From: Ailurus styani
Lineage: Eukaryota; Chordata; Mammalia; Carnivora; Ailuridae
Length of the DNA: 64,000 nt
Direction of reading: 5' to 3'
NCBI GenBank assembly: GCA_002007465.1
Contig: LNAC01000340.1
Location: forward strand, 1,542,141 to 1,606,140
The stretch's first letter is position 1; every line of letters starts with the position of its first letter. Under the pieces are notes generated by a model. That model saw only the letters and a list, made by a program, of their open reading frames with translations. It was not told the origin of the DNA and searched no databases. The translations under genes were made by a program, and so were the position numbers. This document shows positions 54,844 through 63,936 of the stretch, piece after piece.

Positions 54844-55338
54844 ATGTTTACTCTATGTAACAAACAAACTCTAATAACTCTAATAACAAACATGTGTATT
54901 GTTTCCCCTTCCCAGGCCTCTGGGAAGATCCTCTCCTGCCAGCTGACCTCAGTCAAGTCTACCTCCACCCATCAGAGAGGTTCTAGTGGTGGAACCTACA
55001 AAGAGAAGGAGTCAGACCCTTCAGCCCTCTCCCAGGGGTCCCCGTGCAAAATTGGAACAGACTGGGAAGGAGTGGCCTTTTCTAAGCCAAGAAACTGTCC
55101 TCTTGAGCCCTTCCTCCAGCGCAGTGGGGCTCTTCTCATCCTACATCCACATAACCAAAAGGGGCCTTTTGAAGGAGTCTTCCAAGAACAAAATGATTTC
55201 CTGGAAAATGACTTGTTATCTTCCCAATTAGAAATACAGGCATTTGGCAACTCAATAGCAGCCTCCCTTGCTAAAATGAAAATCAGAAAGTTCTCCACCC
55301 TGATCCACACGCAAAGTGCCAGGCACTATTCTCAGTGA
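54844..55338 (+). other. Uncharacterised 164-residue open frame, probably not coding
   Basis: The longest plus-strand frame not explained by L1. A good-looking splice acceptor ('gtttccccttcccag', ending at 54915) precedes an uninterrupted frame from 54916 to the stop at 55336-55338. The predicted protein has no domain that I recognise, is hydrophilic with many Ser and Gln, and has no signal peptide or membrane span. Its last codons run into a MIR (from about 55308), and the minus strand is also open for 104 codons (54996-55310). If real, it would be a terminal exon rather than a single-exon gene. I do not call it a CDS. Confidence 0.2.
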
Positions 55339-55465
55339 TAATTAGGTGAATACATTCAGTCCCAGAGCAGTTGAGTAACTTGTCCAAGGTCCCACAGCTA
55401 GTGCAAGGCAGAACTAAGGTTAGAAGTCAGGCTCTGGACTTCAGACCCCATGTGGTTTCTTTGCC
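55308..55465 (-). mobile_element. MIR SINE
   Basis: 'gccaggcactattctcagtg', 'agagcagttgagtaacttgt', 'ccaaggtcccacagctagtg', 'caaggcagaactaaggttag' and 'gtcaggctctggacttcaga' are the antisense MIR core in order. Confidence 0.88.
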
Positions 55466-55924
55466 TCTAGAATAGAATTCTACCTTTGGGGTATTGTCTC
55501 AATGACCGCCTCCCCATATACTCATCCTATTTCTGGAAGAAAACTATATGTCTTTTGTGAACCGTGGTCTTTAGTATTAAACAAAGCATTTTAAGTCTGG
55601 GGCATATTGTGAACAGTGTTTAACATTCCTGAACTTGAGATCTGGCCATTTTGGCCTGCTCCCTTTGATGGTAAGTTAAACATCAAGGCTATAATAATAG
55701 ACTCTGCATGTCTTAATAAAGAATAAAAGCTGGGCATTTTGCACGTGCACAGGAAATTCTTTTAAAATAACCAAGTATCGGGAGTTTATTTTTTATTCTT
55801 AAAATATGAAATTGATTTATCTTCAAAAGTTACTCCCCAAAACTCTTCTTAAACAGTGTATTTTTCAGATGGCTGTAAGGTTAATGTCTGTTCAACTAAC
55901 ATAAGTAAGACACGAAAACCCATC
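55466..55924. other. Unassigned sequence
   Basis: No gene or repeat is recognised. Confidence 0.5.
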
Positions 55925-56035
55925 ATCTTCTTTCCCCTGGATCATTGGAGAAGTCTTTTAACTGGTCTTCCAGCTTCTGCCCTGCCCATTCTGCCCTTCT
56001 CTCCACCTTTTACTGGTCTTTTCTTTACTCAGTAC
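55925..56035 (+). mobile_element. L2 LINE fragment, part 1 of a split copy
   Basis: 'ttttaactggtcttccagct', 'tctgccctgcccattctgcc' and 'cttctctccaccttttactg' match the L2 region 'ctaactggtctccctgcttc'. It may be the start of the copy that continues at 56345. Confidence 0.5.
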
Positions 56036-56084
56036 CTATTCATTCAGAATGAATGTAGAACAGTTCACATCTTCCCTGTTTTAT

Positions 56085-56300
56085 TTTTTTTTTCATTCAT
56101 CAAAATGTTTGCAGAGCCCTTACTGAATGCCAGGAGCTGTTCTAGGTGCTGGGAATATATTGGTGAATAAGACAAAGATTTCAGCCCTAGCAGGTAAGAC
56201 AGAGAATGATAACGTAAGCATAATAAACAAGGGGAAAGAAACAAAGACTGTAAGGAGATAAAGCAAAAGGAAGGGGGATCAGAGTACAAGGGTTGAGGAT
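56085..56300 (+). mobile_element. Ancient L2/MIR-age interspersed repeat
   Basis: 'ttcattcatcaaaatgtttg', 'cccttactgaatgccaggag', 'ctgttctaggtgctgggaat' and 'attggtgaataagacaaaga' are the clearest instance of this family in the window. Confidence 0.6.
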
Positions 56301-56504
56301 GAAGTAGGGAAGAGCTTTTACAATTTTAAAATAGGGTGGTCATAATAGATCACATTAGGAAAGTGTCATTTGAGCTCAAAACCCTCTCATGGCTTCCCAT
56401 CTCACCAGGAAAAGCCAGAGGCCTTACAATTGCCTGTAAGATCCTACAAGGTCTAGACTTCCCCCAATTTCCCTGGCCTCCTCTCCTTCACTGTCTCCTT
56501 AGAT

Positions 56505-56903
56505 TAGTGGTCCTCAAACTCTAGTGGACATCACCTTAAGGACTTGGTAAACCAAAGATTGCAAACACTAGTGAAATCCAGATAAAGTTTGTGTGTTACT
56601 TAGTAGAGTTGTATCAGTGATAGTCTTTGTTATATAAGGTGTTAACATTAGGGGAAGTTGAGTATAAGGAAAATCTCTGTTCTAGCTTTACAATTCTTCT
56701 GTAAATATTAAATTATTTCAAAATAAAAAGTTAACACCATACACCCCTCCCCTCCCACACACACCTACAACACATTGCTGGTTCCATCTGAGAGTTTCTA
56801 TTTCTATAGGTGTGGAAAGGAGCCTAATATTTTACATTTCTCTAACTAGTCCCCAGGTAATGCCAATGCTGCTGGTCCAAGGGCAGAATTTGGAGAACTA
56901 ATG
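56505..56903 (+). mobile_element. MER5A-type hAT DNA transposon fossil, split by an L1 3' end
   Basis: The left end 'tagtggtcctcaaactctag' (56505 on) and the right part 'gagtttctatttctataggt', 'ctagtccccaggtaatgcca', 'atgctgctggtccaagggca' and 'ttggagaactaatg' are the two halves of MER5A. The flanking octamers 'ccttagat' (56497-56504) and 'ccccagat' (56904-56911) match at 6 of 8 positions, fitting a decayed 8-bp hAT target duplication. Confidence 0.85.
56567..56776 (+). mobile_element. L1M 3' end nested in MER5A
   Basis: 'gtgttaacattaggggaagt', 'tgagtataaggaaaatctct', 'gttctagctttacaattctt' and 'ctgtaaatattaaattattt' then 'caaaataaaaagtt' match the terminal 3' UTR of middle-aged L1s. It divides MER5A into two collinear halves. 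Confidence 0.75.
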
Positions 56904-57099
56904 CCCCAGATCACTCAGATCTAGCCATGATGACCTCCATGGTCCTCCTAGAACAGCCCAAAGACTCCACCCTGGGGCACCTGCACCTGCTTTTCTCTCT
57001 GCCTGAAATGCAACTCCCTTCAGAACAGGGCTTATACAGCATCCTCCTTGCCTTCCCCAGGTGTCCATTCAATAGGGAATACTGATTACCCAATTGAAA

Positions 57100-58530
57100 A
57101 TGGTCAGCTGCTCATGTCTTCTGCCCATTTCCTGACTGGATTATTTGTTTTTTAGGTGTTGAGTTTGATAAGTTTTTATAGATCTTGGATACCAGCCCTT
57201 TATATGATATGTCATTTGCAAATATCTTCTCCCATTCTGTACATAACCTTCTAGTTTTGTTGACAATTTCCTTTGCCATGCAGAAGTTTTTTTATCTTGA
57301 TGAAGTCCCAATAGTTCATTTTTGCTTTTGTTTCCCTTGCCTTTAGAGAGCCGTCTTGTATGAAGTTGCTGTGGCCGAGGTCACAAAGGTTGCTGTATGT
57401 GTTCTCACATTTAAGTTTTTCATCCATTTTGAGTTTATCTTTATGTAAGAGAATGATCCAGTTTCATTCTTCTGCATGTGGTGGTCCAGTTTCCCCATTA
57501 CCATTTGTTGAAGAGACTGTCTTTTTTCCCATTGGATATTCTTTCCTACTTTGTCAAAGGTTAGTTGACCATAGAGTTGAGGGTCCATTCCTGGGGTCTC
57601 TATTCTGTTCCATTGATTTATGTGCCTGTTTTTGTGCCAGTAGCAAGCTGTCTTGATGACGACAGCTTTGTAATAGAGCTTGAAGCCAGGCATCATGATG
57701 CCCTCACTTTGGTTTTCTTTTTCAACATTCCTCTGTCTATTTGGGGTCTTTTCTGGTTTCATGCAAATTTTAGGATTGTTTGTTCCAACTCCGTGAAAAA
57801 TGTCAATGGTATTTTGATAAGGATTGCACTGAATGTGTAGATTCCTAGGTATCTTATGGTTTTTGGAACAATTGTAAATGGGATTGATTCCTTAATTTAT
57901 CTTTCTTCAGTTTCACTGTTAGCATATAGAAATGCAACTTATTTCTGTGCATTTATTTTGTATACTGCCACGTCACTGAATTGGTGTATGAGATCTAGCA
58001 ATTTTGGGGTGGTCTTTTGGGTTTTCCACATAAGGTATCATGTCATCTGCAAAGAGTGAGAGCTTGACTTCTTTGCCAGTTTGAATTCCTTTTATTTCTT
58101 TCTGTTGTCTGATTGCTGAGGGTAGGACTTCTAGTGCTATGTTGAACAACAGTGGTGAGAGTGGCATCCCTATCGTGTTCCTGAGCTTAGGGGAAAAGCT
58201 CTCAGGTTTTCCCCATTGAGAATGATATTTGCTGTGGGCTCTTTGTAGATGGCTTTTATGATTTTGAGGTATGTTTCCTCTATCCCTACACTTTGAAGAG
58301 TTTTAATCAAGAAAGGAAGTTATATTTTGTCAAATGCTTTTTCTGCATCAATTAAAAGGATCACATGCTTCTTGTCTTTTATTAATGTGATCTATCACAT
58401 TGATTGATTTGGGAATGTTGAACCACCCTTGCATCCCAGGAATAAATCCCACTTGGTCTTGGTGAATAATCCTTTTAATGTACTGTTGGATCCTATTGGC
58501 TTGTATCTTGGTGAGTATTTTGGCAAAAAA
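57100..58530 (-). mobile_element. L1 ORF2 segment, minus strand, both ends truncated
   Basis: Antisense ORF2 from the reverse transcriptase region (right) into the C-terminal region (left). Recognisable landmarks on the plus strand are 'ttctgcccatttcctgactg', 'gcaaatatcttctcccattc', 'tttccattgatttatgtgcc'-type text and 'ctttttctgcatcaattaaa'. There is no 3' UTR or T-run at the left and no 5' end at the right, so the piece probably lost its 3' end after insertion. It sits inside an L2. Confidence 0.93.
57343..58167 (-). pseudogene. L1 ORF2 remnants (broken reverse transcriptase gene)
   Basis: The frame at 57973-58167 carries '[20 protein letters not shown]' and the catalytic FADD motif (about 58042-58053). 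The frame at 57343-57762 carries '[20 protein letters not shown]' and 'KNRHINQWNR', the post-catalytic region. Frameshifts between and within them remove any function. The same protein region is present in the L1 at 31375-34182, and the two copies are clearly diverged. Confidence 0.92.
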
Positions 58531-58819
58531 GTCTGCCTATTCCTCCCCCACAGGATCCCCTGTCCATCTTGGCTGCTTCCTTTTTTTCTCCACAGCCACT
58601 CACCACCATGTGACATATTATATATTCTGTTATTTGTATATTTTTCTACCTCTCATCAACTCTGCCCAGAAATGTAAGCTCCCAAGGGTGGCTTCTCTGT
58701 CTCATTCTCTTCAGCATTTAGAAGAGTGCCCCATCACAGTGTGAGTTCAAAGATCATACATTTACTAGATTAGTGAAGGGATGAATAGAGTAAAATATCT
58801 CTCAAGAAATGGCATAGCA

Positions 58820-59062
58820 GCAGCATCCATGAGAGCTCAGATTTAAGAGTCTGAAAGATTTGGGCTCAAATACCTATTCGGCCCTATACAATTTGTTTCA
58901 TCTTGGGCAAAGTATTTTCCTCAACAAAAAATGAAGGGAGTCCCAGCTATACTATCTCATAAGGAAATGTCAAGATTCAGTGCCATAATATTAGAAAGCA
59001 CTTAGCACAGGGCTGGGCATAGAGTAATCTCTCAATAAATGTCAGCTAATAGTGGTTTTGCT
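58820..59062 (+). mobile_element. MIR SINE, nearly full length
   Basis: Sense MIR: 'tttgggctcaaatacctatt', 'catcttgggcaaagtatttt', 'cctcaacaaaaaatgaaggg', 'tagaaagcacttagcacagg' and 'gagtaatctctcaataaatg'. Confidence 0.83.
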
Positions 59063-59162
59063 CTACAAATTTGGTCTTTGTGATAATTCAAGCAGGGCCT
59101 TGGTTAAAATTCAATTTTGCATGGGAAACTGGTTCTTTAGAGTTGGTGAAACGTAAATAATG

Positions 59163-59503
59163 CTCTTATAGACTATTTATGCCCCCCCAACCATCATTTC
59201 CCGCCCATTCATATGTTGAGACTCAATGCCAAAGGTGATAGTAGTAAAAAGTATTATAGAGGACTTGTGAATGGGATTAGTGCCTTTATAAGGGGCTGAA
59301 GTAACCAGTGTTCTCTCTTCCACCTTGTGAAGACACAGAGAAAAGGAGCCCAGTGAACCAGAAAGTGGACTCTCACCAGACCCAAATCTTCCAGCACTGT
59401 AATCCTGGGCTTCCAGCTTCTAGAATGGTAAGAAATACACTTCCGTTGTTTATAAGCAAGTCAGTCTACAGTATGCTGTTATAGCGGCCTGGACGATCTC
59501 ATA
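59163..59503 (+). mobile_element. MaLR (MLT1-type) solo LTR
   Basis: 'ctcttatagactatttatgc', 'tcatatgttgagactcaatg', 'gaatgggattagtgccttta', 'tgaagacacagagaaaagga', 'cttccagcttctagaatggt' and 'gttgtttataagcaagtcag' are the standard landmarks of MLT1 LTRs in order. No interior is present. Confidence 0.85.
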
Positions 59504-59987
59504 CAAATGTTATGTTATGGGTAATATTTAAGTTACTAAGAGAGGAAACTATTTTCAAATACCCTCAAGCACTTTCAAAGTATCTAGTTGGTGTTCAAAT
59601 TATATCTATACATATTCCAAATCATTCTATGTAGCCATGAAAGTAAAACCCCTAAGGATTGCTCCAAATCACAATTGGAAATACCTCAAATGAAATTTGT
59701 TGACCTAGCTTATGTTGAAAATTATGAAGATATATTTTATACTATATTTGTAATTATATAAGCTTATATATTAATATACTTAATATTTAATTAATGTGTT
59801 GTATTGTGTTAATATCATTATTAGACCATGTCAATATTATAATATTACAATATTATGAATATTACAATACATTTTAATAAGATATTCTTATGTACCACTT
59901 TAAATCAATATAAATGTTAATATATAATACAGTTAATCTATATATCTCTATTTATAAATATTGGAATTTATTTATATCCCTTGCTCT
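59504..59987. other. Unassigned AT-rich sequence
   Basis: No gene is recognised. From about 59725 to 59965 the text is almost wholly A/T, with repeated 'aatattacaat' and 'atattat' phrases ('atattacaatattatgaata') able to form weak hairpins. No microsatellite unit is dominant. Confidence 0.55.
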
Positions 59988-60590
59988 TTTTCCCTTTGCT
60001 CATTTGTTTTGTTTCTTAAATTCAGCATATGAGTGAAATCATATGGTATTTGTCTTTCCCTGACTGACTTATTTAGCTTAGCATTATACTCTCTAGCTCT
60101 ATCTATGTCATTGCAAATGGCAAGATTTCATTACTTTTATGGAATATATATTATATATAATATATACAATATACATATATGTATATGCATATATAATATA
60201 CATATATACAATATAAAATGTATAAATAATATATACACAATACATGCATATACATACTATATAACATATGTAATAATATAATATACATAATGTAATATAT
60301 AAGTATATAATACATAAATGCATAATAAATACATTCTAAATAAATCTATTTTTTCAAAAATCTAAAAGATATATACATACATACAAACAGATATTTTTCT
60401 AAAGAGGACATACAGATGGCCAACAGCCACATGAAATGATACTCAACATCACTTAGCATCTCACACCTGTCAGAATGGCTAAAATCAACAACATAAGAAA
60501 CAACAGGTATTAGTGAGGATGTGGAGAAAGGAGAACCCTCTTGCACTGTTGGTGGGAATGCAAACTGGCACAGGCACTCTGAATTTACTT
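59988..60590 (-). mobile_element. 5'-inverted (twin-primed) L1 remnant with AT-rich core
   Basis: The left part (59988-60145) is antisense L1: 'gctcatttgttttgtttctt', 'aaattcagcatatgagtgaa', 'atcatatggtatttgtcttt' and 'tgtcattgcaaatggcaaga', covering the end of ORF2 and the start of the 3' UTR. The right part (about 60390-60590) is sense L1 ORF2 from slightly upstream: 'tctaaagaggacatacagat', 'ggccaacagccacatgaaat' and 'aggatgtggagaaaggagaa'. An L1 on the minus strand with its 5' part inverted gives this order. The (TA)-rich tract between has grown at or near the junction. Confidence 0.78.
60146..60350. repeat. (TA)n / (CATA)n AT-rich microsatellite
   Basis: About 200 bp of alternating TA with CATA and AATATA variants. 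It gives spurious tyrosine/isoleucine-rich frames on both strands (60033-60281 plus; 60108-60323 minus). Confidence 0.93.
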
Positions 60591-60648
60591 ATGAATGAGT
60601 AAACCATGTTCCATGATTTGAAGTTCAGGTGGGATTATCTTTAGTCTT

Positions 60649-60832
60649 TTTTTTTTCTTCTTTTTTTGACGGAGAGAGAGAGATCACAAGTAGGCAGAGA
60701 GGAAGGCATAGAGAGGAGGAAGCAGGCTCCCCGCTGAGCAGAGAGCCTGATGTGGGGCTTGATCCCAGGACCCTAAGATCGTGACCTGAGCCGAAGGCAG
60801 AGGCTTAACCCACTGAGCCACCCAGGCCCCCC
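60649..60832 (-). mobile_element. CAN-SINE (mustelid type), 12-bp target duplication
   Basis: Minus-strand copy: T-rich left end, 'gagatcacaagtaggcagag', 'ggaagcaggctccccgctga', 'gatcccaggaccctaagatc' and a head ending 'actgagccacccaggccccc'. The 'aaagattttatttattt' block is replaced by 'ttcttctttttttgacgg', so the left end is altered. The flanks 'atctttagtctt' at 60637-60648 and 60833-60844 are identical. Confidence 0.95.
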
Positions 60833-60844
60833 ATCTTTAGTCTT

Positions 60845-61679
60845 AATGAACACAGCTTTTGTGTAGCTCCTTGCAACCTAACCAACAAGCACTTCCACAT
60901 TACTTAACAGGTACACCAGATAATCCATTTCACCTGGGGGCAGATGTATCAACTTGGATCTTCTTACCTTTCCCCACTATGCTCTTTCCAACACTCAAAT
61001 CCTGGCCACCAACTCTTTAATAAAAGCTTCATCCATAAGTGACATTGTGGTCAGCAACCTCAGACCAAGGAAAGGTGTGTAATAAACTGGTTACCATTGG
61101 CTTAATAACTGTCAATGGAAGACTTAAAGACATAAGTTTAGTATAGAAAAGAAGTTGACTTGCAACAAAAGAAGGGAGTCAGGCTCCACTAAAACTGGCT
61201 TTCCAAATACAAAACACAAACGTATTTAAAGAACAAAACCACAAGAGCATCCAGGTCACCAAGTATGCGTCAGTGTGTTCGTGGTGGGGGAAAAGCAGCA
61301 TTCTTGCATGATTATCATATGAAGAAAGGTTATGACATAGCTTCAGCTATCAACATTGCAAAAATTAGGAACACAGTTATTTTTGCTAAGGGTCTCTGTT
61401 AATGTAGAAAGTCTCAAGCTTTCATTCAACTGGGGGACCAGAACCAGAAGCAATTTTTTTTTATTACTCTCAGGGTGCAGAATTTGTGTGTCTGCTCTCT
61501 CCCCAACTGTAGAATATGTGGTGCATGCATATTAATAATTTTGATGGGGCAAGGTGTCAGCTTTGCTTCCAGAACATTTCCTTAATTACAAAGTTCAACT
61601 TCTGCTCAGGATATATCTCTCATTCCTGATGTTTTTAATGGGTGTCCTGTTCTCCTCAACTGACCACCCTTTTAATTAA
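60845..61679. other. Unassigned sequence
   Basis: No gene or repeat is recognised. Confidence 0.5.
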
Positions 61680-61737
61680 CAGTAGCTGCCATTTACTGAG
61701 TGCCCGTGAAATGCCAGGGACCAAGCTTGCCCTTTCT
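61680..61737 (-). mobile_element. MIR SINE 3' fragment
   Basis: 'cagtagctgccatttactga', 'gtgcccgtgaaatgccaggg' and 'accaagcttgcc' match the antisense 3' terminus of MIR. It is directly followed by a second MIR in the same orientation. Confidence 0.6.
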
Positions 61738-61985
61738 GTGACAATAGCTAATATTTATTGAGTTTTACCCTGTTCCATGCTCATCTGTTCTAAGCACTTT
61801 ACATGTACTATCTCACTCGATGTTACAACAACCCATAAGCTGGGTGCTATTATAATCTCCATTTTACAGATTAGGACACTGAAGCTCAAGAAAATAAGCA
61901 ACTTGCCTGTTGTCACATGGCAGCTAAGCAGAAAAGCTGAGATTTGAATGTGACCTCTGAGCCCCAGCTATACTATGCTATGCTG
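61738..61985 (-). mobile_element. MIR SINE, nearly full length
   Basis: 'aatagctaatatttattgag', 'tctaagcactttacatgtac', 'atctccattttacagattag', 'gacactgaagctcaagaaaa', 'aacttgcctgttgtcacatg' and 'gctgagatttgaatgtgacc' form an almost complete antisense MIR. Confidence 0.9.
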
Positions 61986-61989
61986 CTCC

Positions 61990-62155
61990 TATTATATTTG
62001 CATATTATTTTATTAAATCCCCACACAATGCTATGTTGTGGGCATTATTACCCTCAAGTCATAAATGAGCAACAGGGTTTCATTCATTTGCTAAAATTAT
62101 ATAGAAAATGGTAGCAGGGATTTAAGTCTGGAATTTTTGTCTCCAGAATTTTCCA
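61990..62155 (-). mobile_element. MIR SINE
   Basis: 'catattattttattaaatcc', 'ccacacaatgctatgttgtg', 'ggcattattaccctcaagtc' and 'agcagggatttaagtctgga' are a third MIR in the same orientation. Confidence 0.7.
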
Positions 62156-62751
62156 GTACACTCTCATAATGCTCCTGAGACACCCAGATTCCAGCTGGCT
62201 ACTCTGTGGCCTTTGGACAGTCCACATGGGTTGGCTGGGTAATGTATGACTCACTTGGGCCCTCACTCCAGTGCTCAGACCCATGAGATGGGTGGATTCC
62301 TTGAGCATGTTGGGAGTAAGGACGCAGGACTTCTCTTTTATTAAAAGGAATCTTCTCATTATCGGTTTTATATTTGGATTCAGTTCGGTCTTCACTAAGA
62401 GACTTTTGTGTGCCCAGTCCTGTGTTACAGGTGTGTTTCGGGGAGTGGGGGGTCAGTGAGAGAGGAGAGAATTCCTCTAAGATATAACTGCCTTTTTCAT
62501 AGAACTCATGATTGGACTGAGCAAATGTAAATGACGCAGACACAGGTGTGCACTGAACTGTGTGTTATTGATGGAGGCTATAGAGGTTCACAGAAGGGGT
62601 GCTCGAGCAACTGGACCTAGACAGGTTTGGAACATGAGGACCTTAAAGGTCATGTGGAGCCTAGAGGCGAATGGGAAGATGCACCAGGCTCAGACAAAAA
62701 GGTTGAAAAGGAGTCCAGTGCAGAGATGTCCTTGGTAAGAGGGAGAGGGAA
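62156..62751. other. Unassigned sequence
   Basis: No gene or repeat is recognised. Minus-strand frames at 62084-62543 lie partly in the MIR and have no known domain. Confidence 0.5.
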
Positions 62752-63055
62752 ATTAGCATTTCCTGAGAACCTCTTTATGTGCCAAATGCTGAGTTAGGCA
62801 GTCAATATATAATATTTCAATGACTCCTCAAATTCGTCCTACAAGATAGATGGGGTTGCCTCCATTTTACAAGACCAGTGCTCTAACCCCTGAGCTAGGG
62901 AGCCAACCTTGCCTCCATTTTATAGATGACAAAACAGAGGCTAGAGAGGTTAAATAATTTGGTTTTGGTCACAAAACTCCTGAGTGGTAGAGTGTGGCTC
63001 AAATTTCCTCTTGACTGGGTGCCAAAATGCATGCTTTTCCCATACTGCTAGGATT
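62752..63055 (-). mobile_element. MIR SINE split by a tRNA-derived insert
   Basis: 'agcatttcctgagaacctct', 'tatgtgccaaatgctgagtt', 'atggggttgcctccatttta', then a 39-bp insert, then the repeated 'ttgcctccatttta' followed by 'tagatgacaaaacagaggct', 'agagaggttaaataatttgg' and 'gtgtggctcaaatttcctct'. Removing the insert and one copy of the 14-mer restores a collinear MIR. Confidence 0.88.
62866..62908 (-). pseudogene. Retrotransposed 5' half of tRNA-Thr(UGU), tailless
   Basis: Read on the minus strand from 62904, the sequence begins GGCTCC, continues through TAGCTCAGGGGTTAGAGC (the D arm) and CACTGGTCTTG, and then TAAA. This is the acceptor 5' strand, D arm, anticodon 5' stem and the loop with anticodon TGT at positions 34-36 of a mammalian tRNA-Thr. 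By memory of that tRNA, 38 of 39 bases agree (position 7 differs). Nothing of the 3' half follows and there is no poly(A). Four extra bases (GGTT) precede position 1. The insert (62870-62908) lies between perfect copies of 'ttgcctccatttta' at 62856-62869 and 62909-62922. It cannot be a working tRNA gene. Confidence 0.85.
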
Positions 63056-63111
63056 TTATAGGACTTCCAACCTTCCTGGGAGCAAAGATCTACACAGGCA
63101 GCTTGATTCTT

Positions 63112-63605
63112 ATGATGGTTAATTTTGTGTGTCAGTGTGACTGGACCACGGGATGCTCAGATATTTTGTTAGCTATTATTCAGAGAGTGTCTCTGAGGGT
63201 GTTTCTGGATGAAATGAACATTTGTACAGGTAGACTGAGTCAAGCAGATTGCCCTCCCAGTGTGAGTGCCCCATCCCGTCTGCTGAAGGCTTGAATAGCA
63301 CAAAAAGTCTGAGAATTCATTATTGTTGCCTGTCTTTAAGCTGGGACATCAGTCTTCTCCTGTCCCTGGTCTTGGGTTAGAATTTACACCATCAGCCCTT
63401 CTGGCTCTCAGGCTTTTGGACTTGAACTGGAAGTACACCTTCGGCCCTCCTGGGTCTCCAGCTTGTCGGCTGCAGATCTTGGGATTCCTTGGCCTCCATG
63501 ATGAGATGAGCCAGATCTTTATTCTCTCTCTGTTCCCCACTTCCCTTTTCTCTCTCTTTCTTGATATGTATATCCCCATTGGTTCTATCTCTAAACTACT
63601 ACATT
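63112..63605 (+). mobile_element. Ancient MaLR-like LTR
   Basis: 'tgatggttaattttgtgtgt', 'gtgtgactggaccacgggat', 'gtttctggatgaaatgaaca', 'gtagactgagtcaagcagat', 'cctgggtctccagcttgtcg' and 'gcagatcttgggattccttg' form a well-known old mammalian LTR-like repeat, sense strand. The frames at 63103-63294, 63323-63622 and 63349-63663 fall inside it and are not genes. Confidence 0.75.
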
Positions 63606-63814
63606 CCTTTCTTATTTCATGACAAAGATACTCTGCTTCTGATGAGGCCCAAACCTGGGCCATGGCATGATTTGGTCAGCTGCTCCCAGCAGAAGACAGA
63701 AAGCCAGGGCCTGGAAGCAGAGTCCTAACCCTAAGGATGTGGTTCAAGGAAAGTATGAAGCTGTTGGTGCCCAGAGAATGCAGCCAACCTCTTGAAGCCT
63801 CTGGTGGTTATAAT
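63606..63814. other. Unassigned sequence
   Basis: No gene or repeat is recognised. Confidence 0.5.
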
Positions 63815-63910
63815 CAGTTTGATTCGACCAACTGTATGACAGATAGGCCCTGTACTAGGGGAGTAGAGATACCAAAGTGAATGAGACATAAAGCTAGTCC
63901 TCATTCAGCT
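63815..63910 (+). mobile_element. Ancient L2/MIR-age interspersed repeat
   Basis: 'gataggccctgtactagggg', 'agtagagataccaaagtgaa' and 'agtcctcattcagctcacgg' follow the layout seen at about 9575 and 56085. Confidence 0.45.
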
Positions 63911-63934
63911 CACGGTTTGCTTTGCATGGATGGG

Positions 63935-63935
63935 N
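63935..63935. other. Single undetermined base (N)
   Basis: The only N in the window. It sits immediately before a SINE body whose T-rich 3' segment is missing, so it may mark an unresolved low-complexity run rather than one uncertain base. Confidence 0.95.
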
Positions 63936-63936
63936 T

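Larger units (their letters stand above)
56345..58750 (+). mobile_element. L2 LINE 3' portion split by MER5A and by an L1
   Basis: Three collinear pieces. 56345-56496 has 'aaaaccctctcatggcttcc', 'catctcaccaggaaaagcca' and 'agatcctacaaggtctagac'. 56912-57095 has 'cacctgcacctgcttttctc', 'tctgcctgaaatgcaactcc' and 'ccttgccttccccaggtgtc'. About 58531-58750 has 'ccaccatgtgacatattata', 'gaaatgtaagctcccaaggg' and 'catttagaagagtgccccat'. The order matches L2 from the end of ORF2 to the 3' UTR, which shows that everything between was inserted later. Confidence 0.78.

Noticed and set aside
60033..60323. Tyrosine/isoleucine-rich open frames on both strands
   Set aside because: They are translations of a TA/CATA microsatellite.
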